Shown: positions 11,601-23,637 of the stretch, piece after piece
Layout of the letters: every line of letters starts with the position of its first letter
How positions within the stretch are numbered: position 1 is the first letter of the stretch
From: Reticulitermes speratus
Taxonomy: Eukaryota; Arthropoda; Insecta; Blattodea; Rhinotermitidae
Reading direction: 5' to 3'
Assembly (NCBI GenBank): GCA_021186555.1
Contig: JAJKFL010000011.1
Coordinates: forward strand, 1,577,001-1,641,000
DNA: 64,000 nucleotides
Translations under genes and position numbers: made by a program
Notes under the pieces: model-generated
Told to the model about the DNA's origin: nothing
The model's input: only the letters and a program-made list of their open reading frames with translations
The model's database searches: none

Positions 11601-11727
11601 AGAAAGAAGAGTATGGGGGCGCTGCCTCATGCAAACATGGCATGAACCGAGACAGGCGTAAATGCTGCACATTTGTTTACGTAATGTCTGCATCCCGCTA
11701 CTTGTCGTTACGGCTTAACGCATGTTT

Positions 11728-11835
11728 TGACAGAGGGAGTCGACAGTCGGCAGAAGCGGCTACACGTCAGTAAGTGAACAGTGACAGAGGGAGTCGACAG
11801 TCGGCAGAAGCGGCTACACGTCAGTAAGTGAACAG
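11728..11835. repeat. 54 bp direct duplication
   Basis: Two identical 54 bp units beginning tgacagagggagtcgacagt, adjacent head to tail, plus the first 8 bases of a third. Perfect identity suggests a recent duplication. Confidence 0.95.
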
Positions 11836-12078
11836 TGACAGAGAAGGCGTTCCCACAAAAACAAATTTGCACGTAGCTGACTGACTAGATCAGCGATCCT
11901 CGACGTTTCCGGATTCACGCTGGACGTGCGTTCAGTCATGAGCAGCACAGTATCTGAATCACACCGCCAGCCTACAGTGCAGTAAGAGCCTACAAATCGC
12001 TTTACCGTCAGCACGCCAACATCTTTCTTCACAACGTAACTCCTAACAAGAATTTAACGACGCCTGCATTCCTTCGTT

Positions 12079-12195
12079 TTAATGAACCTTCGGGTTCCAT
12101 AAAATGTGGGGAATTTCTTCACCAGCTGAGTAACTTCTAACTCCTCAAGAACAACTCTGGTCCATGGATTTAGTTAGTTAGTTAGTTAGTTAGTT
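12079..12195 (+). mobile_element. LINE-E 3' UTR end with (TTAG)n tail
   Basis: aatgaaccttcgggttccat, then aaaatgtggggaatttcttc, then ctggtccatgga and tttagttagttagttagtta. It matches the 3' end of the 45672-46203 copy in the opposite orientation. The element is 5' truncated to about 115 bp and carries a tetranucleotide tail. Confidence 0.8.
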
Positions 12196-12429
12196 ATCCC
12201 GTCGGTCGGTCAGTCAGTCAGTTGAGCATGAAGAATGCTTGCATACAACACTTTCCGACAGCGTACGAACAGTCTGCACGACTGCTTGCTTAGAACTTCG
12301 TACGTAATTTGACCCAACAGAAAAAGACAGGAAACACACACAGATTGCCATTACACATCGACCCGTCTATTAATGTCGTTGAAGTGACTTCTCCAGATAT
12401 CCTCCCATCGACATTTTTTTTATCGATCC

Positions 12430-12495
12430 ACTGTCCTGTCTGTCTCTGTCTGGCTGTCCTATCTCTCTCTGTCTGTCTGTCTGTCTGTCTGTCCC
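12430..12495. repeat. (CTGT)n microsatellite
   Basis: Imperfect ctgtctctgtctggctgtcc leading into (ctgt)5-6. Confidence 0.9.
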
Positions 12496-12659
12496 CTCTT
12501 ACAGATCGCCATCATCCATCAAATTCACAGCTGTAACACACTATACCTAATACCAAGTCATATCTCAGCCAAGACAGCTGGTGCATGTAACAAGATTCGA
12601 AATGGTAACCTCAAGACTACAAAGAATTACTTGGGGTTCAGGTTTACGATTTACACTGT

Positions 12660-12790
12660 GTCGTTGGGTGATTGATCCCCGACGTTTCCAAGGATACTCG
12701 ACCCTTGACGATGAAGGTACGTTCCTTCGAAACGTCGGGGGGCCATCGACGCACGCAGCGTCACATCCCAGAAGACAATCCTCAGAAATA
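12660..12790 (+). repeat. Hairpin repeat P-like, copy a, with hammerhead-like core
   Basis: Arms ccccgacgtttcc and gaaacgtcgggg bracket a core at about 12700-12742: TTGACGA, stem II GAAGG...CCTTC, GAAA, CGTC. The downstream part (gcagcgtcacatcccagaag) matches the flank of the foldback at 39125-39362. Confidence 0.5.
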
Positions 12791-12808
12791 CTGACCTTCT
12801 ATTGAGAG

Positions 12809-13107
12809 GGGCACGCGGTGGTGCAGTTGGTTGAGGCACTGCGCTACAAGACGAAGGTCGCGGGTTCGATTCCCGATGGCGTCATTGAAATTTTTCATTC
12901 GGCCGTACTATGGCCCTGGGGTCGACTCAGCCTCTAACAGAAATGAGTACCAGAAATATTTCCTGGGGGTTAAAGGCGGCCGGTGCGTAGAGCTGACAAC
13001 CTTATCACCTTCATGTGCCGATTGTCTATAAATCTGGAAGCATGAACCTCCTGGAACCGTAAGGGCCTGTCCAGGCCTGTAATGGGATTGCTTTACCTCT
13101 TACCTTG
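12809..13107 (+). mobile_element. SINE-B copy 1, 9 bp TSD
   Basis: tRNA-like head with box A ggtgcagttggttgaggc and box B gcgggttcgattcccg, then a body of about 230 bp ending ggcctgtaatgggattgctt. Flanked by tattgagag at 12800-12808 and 13108-13116. Confidence 0.92.
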
Positions 13108-13116
13108 TATTGAGAG

Positions 13117-14410
13117 TTCTGGGTGAAAATGAGTGGAATAATTCGTGTCTTGAAAGTGCAATAATTGCGAGAATTTATGTTACCCGAAAATTATAATCGA
13201 TTCATTTTCCTACGTTCCAAATGTGAATATCAAAGACGAAGCCCAGTGAGCAAAGGAAACGAACAAAGAGTCGTGTGTTCGTTGGGTTACAGAGACAATA
13301 AAAGAAGCATGTATATTTCAGCTCGCTTAAAATGTAGGTCAGATACAGTTCCACGGGCTTCTTAAATTCGAAAATCGATACAAGCGTCTCAGCAACAGGC
13401 TAACAGGCGGAAAACACAGAAACAGGGCTCTGTACAAAAGAGATTCAGCCCTGCGGAGACTGACAGGGAGATGGCGACAATAACTGAGGAGCGAAGTCTT
13501 CCATGCGATTATAGACGGAACTAAGCTTCACAAATTAATTTGGTTACATAATTAACATAATCATCGTGGCGATTAAATCAAGGCTGATTTGGGAGGGACA
13601 ACTGAGAGAAACTAGACACAAAGTTTTGGAAGAAAGCCTCTGGGGCAGTGATGACACGTGACGTGTTGAAACGGATAATACAGAAACAGGAAGACAATAA
13701 GAGAAGGGGTGGACTGGACTCGAATATAGGTCTATAGAGGCCACGGAAACAAGTCTCAAGGATGCTGGTGCTGACAGTGCTTCAGCTTCCACATCCTCCA
13801 GCCTGCTTTGCCGTGTTAACCAGCCCAAAGCGCTACAATCTAATGACAATTTTATCACATGCTTAACATGTATTTTTATGACAGTGTTAACATAATCAAC
13901 ATTCGTGTTAAGTAGAATGGCTAGACGACTGATGAGGGGAAAGGCAGCAGCTTGACGGAGCAGCGAATATGGGACCTTCTTCGTCAGCTTGGGTCCTAAA
14001 CTCGCATTCTGCGAAAACAGTAACGCACCTTGCAGTCCCACAAAATCAAGAAATTTCTTGGCCAGCCTATTAACTACTGAAGAAAGGCGTTTTAACCAGA
14101 AGACACTGACACATTACAATACTCACTCTTAAGACAGCTTACGTAACGTAAAAATGTTGCGCAGTCACCATTCCAATATAACATTCAAAATAATTTCGCA
14201 CCAGCTTTACAAATGTCGTACTTAAAAGGCGGCAAACAGCGCCAATTAATAATAATAATAATAATAACTGCAAAGTTTATATTCGCGATTATTCATAAAC
14301 ACCAAACTTTAAATGGAACTTCTTTAACAAATAGGCATCTAAATAAACAAGCGCCTGCGCAGAATGACAAGACAACCGACACAGTACACACAAGTTAACA
14401 ACTGCATTTT
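13117..14410. other. Unassigned intron sequence
   Basis: The longest non-repeat ORF in this intron lies here (13544-14041, minus, 165 codons). I do not recognise the protein, there is no splice-site context matching gro, and the composition looks like chance. There is a (TAA)n run at about 14249-14266. Confidence 0.5.
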
Positions 14411-14458
14411 ATTATCCTCCAACACGTTTCGACCTACAAGGCCATCTTCAGGGAGAAC
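14411..14458 (-). ncRNA. Hammerhead-like core, copy 1
   Basis: Minus-strand read: gttctcc, CTGAAGA, stem II GGCC-ttgta-GGTC, GAAA, then CGTGTTGGAGGAT. The box fits the consensus CUGANGA exactly and GAAA follows stem II directly. Gttctcc and ggaggat can pair as stem I (with G-U pairs). Stem III would be only about 2 bp, so catalysis is uncertain. Confidence 0.4.
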
Positions 14459-15569
14459 ACTAAAATCTTAATGGGACGGACACCCAGGTTGACATGTATA
14501 CAGAATTACAGACAGAGAAGCCCTGTTAAATCAGACCGATGTGTTAACCTTGAGTACGCTCCAATGATGTCAGTGTCAACAGGCTGTGCTTATACGGCAG
14601 TGACAATGTTACGGTGCTGCATTTGCCGCCGTCTGCAGACGTAACCAGCAGAGCACACAGACGTCGTAAGTCGCAACTGCACTTGTCCCAGTTCATTATA
14701 TTGTCATTCCCTGACTATCTGTACACGGTACAAAATACAGCAAGGAGTTCTGAAATACAGACTTGATCATTGAAGCCAACTTAATAATCGTTAGCACCTC
14801 GAAATTCCATATTCACCCCTCGCATCCTGAAATAACTTTGTCAGCTGATATCCCATCATTAGTAATGCTACCGTCCTTTCTAGAGTCAACGTCTCTAGAT
14901 GTGATCTTCCGCAGGCAACGGAAAACACAGACGTGGTAATCAACTAGTCAAGTTCGGTAGGTATGATGTCTTATCGTCAGGGATTATTGTCGTGTGGAAC
15001 GTTGACGGACTGCCGTCCTACACTCCACGCTGCACTCCAAAATTAAACAAAGAAATTTCAATTGGTAATTTAAACACTTCCCCAATTTATTATTATTTTG
15101 TAGCACTCAATACAATTCACTTCCGCAATATTGATAACTTTTAGCAACGTGTTTTCGTTTATTATATTTTAGTTCAGCAGAAGCCGACAATCTTGTGGGA
15201 CAGCTAATTTGTTTCCCTAAACTCCACCAGATGAACAACCGAGCCTGTCTTGTGTTCTCTTACAACTAGTTGATCCCAATCTTCGCAGTTTTCGTTCTAC
15301 AAATGGCTGTTTATGACACACAGCTGGTAACATCGCTACTAAATTTTATGGAGGTTCATTTTCAAGTATTAAGGTTTATCAACAAAGAGTCTGCTTTCTA
15401 AATTTTTGAATAACCCGGGAATTGACAAAAGCCAGCAAGTCCTTTTAGTTTCTTGACTATTCTCCCCCACCCCCTTTTATGGCTGCCGGTCTGACCTTCC
15501 TTTTTGAGTCGCGTCTTCCTACGCCAGATGTTCTAATTGTTTTGCCAAAAATAAAACTAGGGTGTCTAC

Positions 15570-15660
15570 CAAGACGAAGAATAGGACTCGAACCCAAACT
15601 GTCCGGTAACAGTAAGCTGCCAAACAATTACTTGTACACAAGGTCACACCACAGTCAGAA
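15570..15660 (-). mobile_element. Possible tRNA-headed SINE fragment
   Basis: Minus-strand read contains gtttgggttcgagtcctatt, a good box B, preceded by gcttactgttaccggac. Box A is poor. The body was not matched to another copy here. Confidence 0.3.
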
Positions 15661-16586
15661 CATCGATGTGACAGATCAGCAATACAAAGACACAAAATAG
15701 ATCTAACAAACTGACCTACATACAGGAAGACAGTGACATTGCTGCCCTCGTGAAAGACGCTTTAAGTAACTCAGTACAACAGATTGTCAGCGAACAGTCA
15801 ATACTGCCGAAAGACTATAATCGTTTTTGTATAATATGAACCGAATTGCTTGCTAGTAATGTGTTATATGATGGCAACCCTCCTCTCCGCTTAAAGAAAT
15901 ATGGAAAACACAATATTCGATACCCCCCAACCAGCCAAAATTCGCTGTACACGAAAAGCACGAGCGAACTGTGCTTGTTGTTTTACGGCCGAGCGCCTGA
16001 GTGGTCAGGCAACACAAATGACACGAGCGTTATGCGGGTACGTGTAGGTGGCCGACGTGACGGTGCCTACAAATTATTACGGTGTTTCCTTCTGTATGTA
16101 CGGTGCAAAGGTTCGGCCAACGCGCAGGTAGTGTGCAAAAAGTGAAGTAGCGTTTGGTACCCCTGCACATAATATCGAATGAATTAACCTGTGGCAGCAA
16201 GCCAGAGAAACGCAAGCCTGATCTGATTTCTGTTTGCTTCTACTGCAGGTGCTTCTGTAGATCCGTAGGCCACGTAGTTCCGTTGTCTCTCGAACACAAT
16301 ACACTGCAGCACGTAACTATCGTTCCAACACATCTCTAACCTCTTCTGCAGTGTAAAGCACACGCCATAACGACATCTTACTGAACATCCTACGTCACAC
16401 CATACTAGCTGGTGACTGAATAATTTGACGACGTTTTACCAACCACGTACGTCATACAGTTTCATGATTCGATAGCCGTGAATGAGGAACGGGAAAGAAT
16501 GTGGCAGGAGTCAGGACCTGTTTTAAGTACTGTCGCAGCACGACTGACGCAGGCTAGTTATGTCCTTCAGGATAATTCTATTCAAG

Positions 16587-16757
16587 GCCGTGCCATGGCT
16601 CAGGCGGTTAGTCGCCGGCTTCTCACCGCGGAGACCCGGGTTAGCCCCCAGACCAGTCCATGTGGAATCTGTAATTGACAAAGTGGCACTGGGACAGGTC
16701 TCTCTCCCAGTACTTCGGTTTCCCCTGTATCATTCCACCAATGCTCCATACTCATCT
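16587..16757 (+). mobile_element. SINE-C copy 2
   Basis: Head ggccgtgccatggctcaggc, then ggttagtcgccggcttctca; body with agtggcactgggacaggtct; tail ending cattccaccaatgctccata. It is the only plus-strand C copy. Confidence 0.88.
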
Positions 16758-17031
16758 TCTACCGACGATATATAATCACAGCACAGTTTAACAACAAACT
16801 CAAAATCCAATCCAGACCCGTGTCCTCCCCTACACGAACAAGTGCCACGCACCTGAATCCTATCTGACACTTAGAAAAGTTTCAGGACAAACACGGGCCG
16901 CTGCTCTAAATACATGGACACACGCACCAGCAGCTTTCTCTTCAGTGTGCCGTTACCATTCATAGAGCTGAAAAGGCATCCGTCGTAACTTAGCATTAAA
17001 AATATAATTACATTACGTACATCTGTACGTA

Positions 17032-17335
17032 GGGGCACGCGGTGGCGCAGTTGAGGCACTGCACTACAAGCCGGAAGGTCGCGGGTTCGATTCCCGATGG
17101 TGTCAATGGAATTTTTCATTGACATAATCCTTTCGGTCGGACTATGGCCCTGGGGTCGACTCAGCCTCTAACAGAAATGAGTACCAGGAATATTTCCTGG
17201 GGGTAAAGGCGGCCGGTGCGTAGGGCTGACAACCTTACCACCTTCATGTGCTGATTGTCTAGAAATGTGGAGCCTCAACCTTCTGGAACCCTAAGGGCCT
17301 GTCTAGGCCTGTAAAGGGGTTGCTTTTTCTGCTTT
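17032..17335 (+). mobile_element. SINE-B copy 2, 13 bp TSD
   Basis: Head ggggcacgcggtggcgcagt with box B gcgggttcgattcccg, and the same body as copy 1. Flanked by acatctgtacgta (17019-17031) and acatctatacgta (17336-17348), 12 of 13 matching. Confidence 0.93.
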
Positions 17336-17710
17336 ACATCTATACGTATTGGCAAGAAGTTAGAACACGTGTTAAGGCCACGTGCACGGAGTCAAAATAA
17401 AAAAAATGGAAGGAAAACTGTGCGCATGATTGAAAATTAAATGTTATTTTGATATACCATAAAATCAGGCGGGAAATACAGCCCATACGAACAAAACAAT
17501 TACACTAATACATCCCCACTGCAAAACGTGGTCGTTAGGAGGGTGGATAGAAGCAAGGGCAGAGTTTAAAGGAAAACTCGCTGAATGGCCGTGAAATGCT
17601 GCCACATAAACATGGGCACAATAATACAACATTCGTATGTACCATAATGTTCACAAAAACAACAAAGAAAACTGACACGACGCATACAGAATGCAAACAT
17701 GCATCCGATT

Positions 17711-17735
17711 GGGGGGGGGGGGGGGGGGGGGGGGG
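17711..17735. repeat. 25-base poly-G run
   Basis: Uninterrupted G25. Shorter G or C runs lie at about 1462-1472, 1662-1670, 7029-7038, 18180-18189, 19630-19646, 37570-37579, 41186-41198 and 63130-63142. Confidence 0.95.
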
Positions 17736-18275
17736 TTCGCTTAGTAAAGCACGGGAGACCGAAGGGCCTCCGGGGCGCTCATACTCAAAGACAAAGACTC
17801 ATCTGTGACATTTTATGTTATGCAGGCGGTTACGTCACAGTTTCGGTAGATATGCTAACAAAGTTTCGGAGCAACCGGCTACAATCATATACTTAAAAAA
17901 AACGTGATTTAGTTATCCAGTCTGGAGACGCCTTCTCCAGGCTACCTGGCTCTGCCATCTGACGACTACATTCTTCCTCACACTCTTTATTTATATTTAT
18001 TTGGTTTCATTTTATTATTTTCTTCTACCTCACTTCAATTCTTTCCCTGTCTCCGCCCCTTGATAAAGCCCCTGTTGGTTCTTTGTCGTTTCTCCCTCTC
18101 ACCCCTACCCTAAATACGCCCTTTAAAGGACCGCTGTTCTTTATTTCCATATGCCATTGGCCGGCAAACAACCATAACCCCCCCCCCCCAGAAACGTATT
18201 TTTCCTCTACCCTGAAGATGGGAGTAGACGTCATTGAACGATAGTATCTAACAAGTCATACGGCGTCACATACTA

Positions 18276-18581
18276 TAAGGTACAGCAATCCCATTACAGG
18301 CCTGGACAGGCCCTTAGAGTTCCAGGAGGTTGAGGCTCCCAGATTTCTAGACAATCGGCACATGAAGGTGGTAAGGTTGTCAGCCCTACGCACCGACCGC
18401 CTTTACCCCCCAGGAAATATTCCTGGTACTCATTTCTGTTACAGGCTGAGTCGACCCCAGGGCCATAGTGCGACCGAAACGATTATGTCAATGAAAAATT
18501 CCAATGACACCATCGGGATTCAAACCCGCGACCTTCCGGCTTGTAGAGCAGTGCCTCAACCAACTGCGCCACCGCGTGCCC
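18276..18581 (-). mobile_element. SINE-B copy 3, 15 bp TSD
   Basis: Reverse-complement SINE-B with its head at the right end (ccgcgtgcccc). Flanked by the identical 15 bp cggcgtcacatacta at 18261-18275 and 18582-18596. Confidence 0.95.
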
Positions 18582-18596
18582 CGGCGTCACATACTA

Positions 18597-19431
18597 AAAA
18601 CCGTAATTTTCAAGGGCTTTTTATTACGTCCAGATAGGTTCTGGAGCCCATCCAATTGGTCCAGTGACTACAGGCGTGGAGTTGGCCCATCACCACCAAA
18701 CAGCGCAAATACCTAATAAACGTGGATCCTTACACCCACGCCCCCTACACGCCGTTATGACGTGGATGATAATAATTTACAAGGAAAACTGCACCTACCT
18801 TACCGTGCGTTCGAACACTTCAGGCGTTTATCTAGGTAGAATTATTCCGTAACAGCCAGGAAATTATCAGGACCCCCCCAAACCCTATTACAGGCGAACA
18901 GCAGTAGTTGCCTTGTACTATCGTATCCATCTGACTTAACGACCTGGAAGAAAAGACAATTCCGCAGATGTGACGAGGTGAATTGTCACAAAACAACCGT
19001 TCAGACGTGACACGTATCACTTGTATGTAATGCAGGTGGTGAAATGGAGCGACAAAACGCGGGGAAAGGAATGCCAACAAAACAATGAAACCCCTGGCGA
19101 GATGTGAACAGGCAACCTGCAGAACGCGATCGAAAGCGATGTCGTAAGGTCGGCTTTAAACCCGTCGGAAAGGTTGCGGGGGAAGTAGGAGGGAGGTGGC
19201 TGGTAAAGACTAGCGTCTGTCGTTTTAACACAAGACGGCTTGGAAATGCACACTGCAACATGCTGGCAATCTGAACCTCCTAGCAGCGAGACAGCAATGG
19301 TTACCGTCAATAGATTACGCTGTTCGTCTACTAGACAAAGCAGCAAAGAAATCCGGTCTGCATTCTACGCCGCATCCCGGTAAATTTGCACTGGAATTTC
19401 ATGGTTTTCTTCCACCTGTTAAAGCAAATGC

Positions 19432-19472
<41 letters not shown>

Positions 19473-20295
19473 CAATGGAAGGTTGAATGAAAACTCGCCC
19501 AAGGGGGACCACGGAAGACCAAAATCCAATAGCAACCCGCCCGCGAAACACACGCCGTAGGCAAACACCAGGTCTGTTAACGTAGAACGCTCTGGAAGGT
19601 AATTACTAGAACCTGCTTCACGCAGGCCTCAACCCCCCCCCCCCCCACAACCCAAGAACCGCAGGTCTTGGTATATAACCGAGACGAAGAGCACAGCGCG
19701 TGAAACACCTCATTACGTAACAGTACGCTATGACACAACTGCACATCTCTTGATACAAATAGGGTTGAAGTTTATGTGGCACTTCGTTTAGCAGCACGTC
19801 CCATGTGACGTCATAATCTTCAGTATAGATCACTGAGATTTGATTTACACCTGCACACTTGATAATGCTGATCTCCCACAGTAAGAAGTTCATGACGTAT
19901 CAGCTGCTGTAACAACTTCGACGCAGCAACACTGTGCTACAAATTTTATGGCTTCCAGTGTTTTGTAAATAGTGTATATTTTTATTTCTTCATCAGCGCC
20001 CACAGTAAAATTGCTTTCCCACGTCACCATGCTGTATATCAGCACACCCTCTACCCCAGTCGCGTTTGAGAAACGAACCTTTACAGTGTCCATCTTGTTC
20101 CAACAGACACGCAGTTTCCACACGACGGGGACTTTAGACATTCCGTCCTCAGCGTGTGTACGAAGGTACTCACTGATATTGAGTTAATGCAATCAACAAG
20201 TGACCGGCACACAGAAGATAAGGTACATGATTAAGTGGATGACATTGCCAATACGGTAAATAAGTCCCTGTGCTTAATTAAGCACCGAGCCATGA
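18597..20295. other. Unassigned intron sequence
   Basis: Contains (TAA)n at about 19433-19469 and a poly-C run at about 19630-19646. Minus-strand ORFs at 19890-20141 (83 codons) and 19017-19346 (109 codons) are not recognised and lack supporting context. Confidence 0.5.
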
Positions 20296-20640
20296 AAGCG
20301 TGTGAGGGGAGTGGAGATAGGCTATAGCTCCAAATATTCTTAATCACGGTACGAGACGGCCAGCTTCATGCCCCGGCTGCCTTAATCCCTGAAAAAGATC
20401 CCCCGGTACCCCGTGGGACTGTTGAAGGCCTAATTACATCGGGGCCCCATCAGAGCACGAACCCACTCCTCACCCATTCGTTCGTTTACCCCCTGAATAA
20501 AGCTGGATGTTGCTCAGAGCTTCTATGCACGGTTTATAAAAGACAAAACAGCTTGTTCCTGCAGCGAATCGAACCCAGAATACTCGGTAGTTCGGCCCGT
20601 AGCCCAGTTTGTATACCTACTGAGCTACAGAACACGTATC
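20296..20640 (-). mobile_element. SINE-D-like copy 5 (divergent)
   Basis: Minus-strand head: ctgtagctcagtaggtatac with box B ctgggttcgattcgc (right end, about 20565-20636). The tail side (ggctatagctccaaatattc, then cagcttcatgccccggctgc) matches SINE-D. The central part is longer than and different from other D copies, so it may be a relative or a composite. Confidence 0.5.
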
Positions 20641-20881
20641 ATCAAGTGAATATAAAAATACAACAGCGCTGTGAAACTCATTCAATCTCTTTTTTTCGAC
20701 CAGACGCTAAGTGCCACATGCATCTGAAACAGAGTATTAAAAATAACATCAGGCTAAACCTCACACACAAAATGATCAGTTGCCGGCAGCAGTGTGTCCC
20801 TTTGAACAGAACACAAAGTTTCAGACGATGACAATGATCAGGCAATGCTGCATGCTGACACACCGGTGGCGCTCAGCTTAC

Positions 20882-20926
20882 CTGTTTGTGCATCTCCACA
20901 TTGAGGCCATATGACATCTCGTAATA
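20882..20926 (-). CDS. gro: groucho/TLE co-repressor, next Q-domain exon
   Basis: Internal 45 bp exon on the minus strand. The sense sequence has a pyrimidine-rich acceptor (tgttttgcttgcag), then 15 codons YYEMSYGLNVEMHKQ, then donor GTAAG at 20881-20877. It is in phase 0 at both ends. The peptide directly continues MQRHYVM of the exon at 44850-44913, as in all Groucho/TLE proteins I know. Valine in LNVEMHKQ is the insect form; vertebrate TLEs have isoleucine. Two short exons, in the right order, strand and phase with canonical splice sites, argue for the functional gene and against a processed copy. The intron between them is 23,923 bp. The next exon (expected TEIAKRLN...) was looked for below 20882 and not found, so the next intron is at least 20.9 kb. 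Confidence 0.96.
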
Positions 20927-21214
20927 CTGCAAGCAAAACAATACAACTCAATTAGTGGCAGTGCAATAACAAAAGACATGCGACTCTACATGGAAGGACA
21001 GACATTGTATTGTATACGTTGTGGGAAACGAAACAAGAACATAGACACGAGAGGGGCGCAGAACAAACTGCAACAAACCGAAATTAGTGCGTTATATTTT
21101 AATATAACATTCTTACGCACGTTCCTTACGCATCTAAATATAATTAATGATAAATATATACAAATACATAATTCACGTTTCCACAAATATTACCTTTATT
21201 ATCATCATCAATTC

Positions 21215-21252
21215 TTGCTACATGTTTCGACTATAGTCATCCACAGTTGTCC
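21215..21252 (-). ncRNA. Hammerhead-like core, copy 5 (degenerate)
   Basis: Minus-strand read: GGATGA, perfect stem GACTATAGTC, then GAAA and CATGTAGC. It shares the GAAACATGTAGC end with the copy at 4370-4412. The CUGANGA box is incomplete. Confidence 0.25.
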
Positions 21253-21282
21253 CCTGAACACATGTAACTATTACGTAACATA

Positions 21283-21668
21283 ATAATAATAATAACCATG
21301 GTTCGACAGCCCTATATGGGCTTGGGCCTCCTCTTTCCGAGGTTACTGGGTCTGCGTATTTGTGGCAGTTCGGAGACCAGCCGACTGGCCGCGCTGTTCA
21401 ACTCAATCCTGATGTGACCGCCAGAGCCATCTGGCAGGCAGTCAGGAGACTTGGGTGAGAAATGGCCGCTAAATTTTGCTTACGCAACATTTTTATTCAT
21501 GCCCGTAAGGTTCTTTTACATGCCGTAAATCTACGACATGGGACCGACGGCTTTACTTCCCCTCCGAAGGAAGTGGTGCTCCGGATTTTTATCACCCTTA
21601 AAAATCCATCGACCTCGGTCGGGATCGAACCCGCGAACCTTGGGTCCAGTGGCGAGCACGCTAACCTG
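21283..21668 (-). mobile_element. SINE-A copy 3, 5' truncated, 12 bp TSD
   Basis: Reverse-complement SINE-A with the tail at the left (ataataataataaccatgg). The first 20 or so bases of the tRNA head, with box A, are missing at the right. Flanked by ttacgtaacata at 21271-21282 and 21669-21680. A truncated copy with a target duplication indicates incomplete reverse transcription at insertion. Confidence 0.94.
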
Positions 21669-22379
21669 TTACGTAACATACAATTCCGAATTACATTACA
21701 CGTTGGGATCACACACTTCACATAATACTGCGTACTAATTGAACTTAATAGTTAAAACAGTAATCTTGTAACAACACACTCTTTAAAATTACCTTTTAAA
21801 ACAACTTTGTAAAAATAATTCCGTGTATTCACAAACACGCACAATACACTAATCTCTTGGAAAAATTTTGACTGTTTTTACTGGGAAGCTTGTCTGAGGA
21901 TGACTAGCCCATTTGTAGCGAACGTTGATGGTAACAAAAGTTGTGGTCATGTCAGCGGCAAAGTTTTCTGTACTTGCATATTTTTGTCTGAGCACAACGG
22001 CGTGTCACAAATCATCACTGATTCTTAAATATGCAGTTTCAAGAACCTCTGGCACAGGCTGAGAAGGCTGAAGCACTAGGTGTATCACATTTAGTGGTAA
22101 CATGTAGGCGAGAATGGAAACAAATTACAACCCCCAAATAAAACCCCAAATTACAAACACCTCAGGACATAAAATAACCGGTCCGACTAGGATATCTCCA
22201 AGTACGTTGCCGCTACGCTAACCCTTCGCTTCCGTACACTGGCTCACACGTAACTGGACCTCCTTTTCACAAGAAATAACAAACACCCTTCAAATCATCT
22301 CTTACTGAACTTCACGAACCGACTAACTCAACACCGTCCATGACGTAATCAGGAAATTCCCCGCAATTCAGACAATCCG

Positions 22380-23637
22380 AACTATCATCACTGTGTTTAC
22401 AGGAGCCAGAACTATCATCACTGTGTTTACAGGAGCCTGAGCTATCATCACTGTGTTTACATGAACCTGAACTATCATCACTTAGCTTACAGGAACCTCA
22501 ACTATCATCATTGCTTACAGGAACCTGAACTATCATCACTGTGTTTACATGAACCTGAACTATGATCACTTAGCTTACAGGAACCTCAACTATCATCATT
22601 GCTTACAGGAACCTCAACTATCATCACTGTGTTTACATGAACCTGAACTATCATCACTTAGCTTACAGGAACCTCAACTATCATTGCTTACAGGAACCTC
22701 AACTATCATCACTGTGTTTACATGAACCTGAACTATCATCACTTAGCTTACAGGAACCTCAACTATCATCATTGCTTACAGGAACCTGAACTATCATCAC
22801 TGTGTTTACATGAACCTGAACTATCATCACTTAGCTTACAGGAACCTCAACTATCATCACTGCTTACAGGAACCTGAACTATCATCACTGTGTTTACACG
22901 AACCTGAACTATCATCACTTAGCTTACAGGAACCTCAACTATTATCACTGTTTATAGGAACCTGAACTATCATCACTGTGTTTACAGGAACCTATCATCA
23001 CTCAGCTTAGAGGAACCTGAACTATCATCACGGCGTTTACAGGAACCTGAACTATCATCACTGTGTTTACATGAACCTGAACTATCATCACTTAGCTTAT
23101 AGGAACCTCAACTATCATCACTGCTTACAGGAATCTGAACTATCATCAGTGTGTTTACATGAACCTATCATCACTCAGCTTAGAGAAACCTGAACTATCA
23201 TCACGGCGTTTACAGGAACCTGAACTATCATCACTGTGTTTACATGAACCTGAACTATCATCACTTAGCTTACAGGAACCTCAACTATCATCACTGCTTA
23301 CAGGAACCTGAACTATCATCACTGTGTTTACATGAACCTGAACTATGATCACTTAGCTTACAGGAACTCATCGACTATTATCATCACTGTTTATAGAACC
23401 TGAACTATCATACTTGTTACAGGAACCTATCATCATCACTTAGAGGAACCTGAACTATCATTACTGTGTTTACAGGAACCTTCATCACTCAGTTAGAGGA
23501 ACCTGAACTATCATCACTGTTACAGGAACCTTATCACTGTTGAGGAACCTGAACTATCATCACTTAGCTTACAGGAACCTCAACTATTATCACTGTTTAC
23601 AGGGACCTGAAGTATCATCACTGTGTTTACATGAACC
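22380..23637. repeat. 28-30 bp tandem array with three-unit higher-order pattern
   Basis: Units begin aactatcatca and end with (a/c)aggaacct or catgaacct. Three types recur in order: actgtgtttacatgaacctg, acttagcttacaggaacctc and attgcttacaggaacctc, giving a higher-order period near 88 bp. About 42 units. The stretch near 23340-23560 has many small deletions. Confidence 0.95.

Larger units (their letters stand above)
1..20881 (-). other. gro: Downstream groucho intron, 5' part (at least 20.9 kb)
   Basis: Starts with donor GTAAG at 20881 and runs off the window start. It carries a mariner remnant, SINEs A to D, LINE families E and F, and the LINE-derived 39 bp array. Stretches with nothing recognised beyond simple repeats: 740-1837, 2400-2875, 3396-4369, 5413-6402, 6584-7446, 9366-9686, 10721-11380, 13117-14410, 14459-15569, 15661-16586, 17349-18260 and 18597-20295. 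Confidence 0.8.

Noticed and set aside
13544-14041. 165-codon minus-strand ORF
   Set aside because: Longest ORF outside repeats, but no recognisable domain, low-complexity Ser/Leu composition, and length within chance for 64 kb.
22380-23637. CRISPR array
   Set aside because: Eukaryotic satellite-type array: the whole unit repeats, with no unique spacers.
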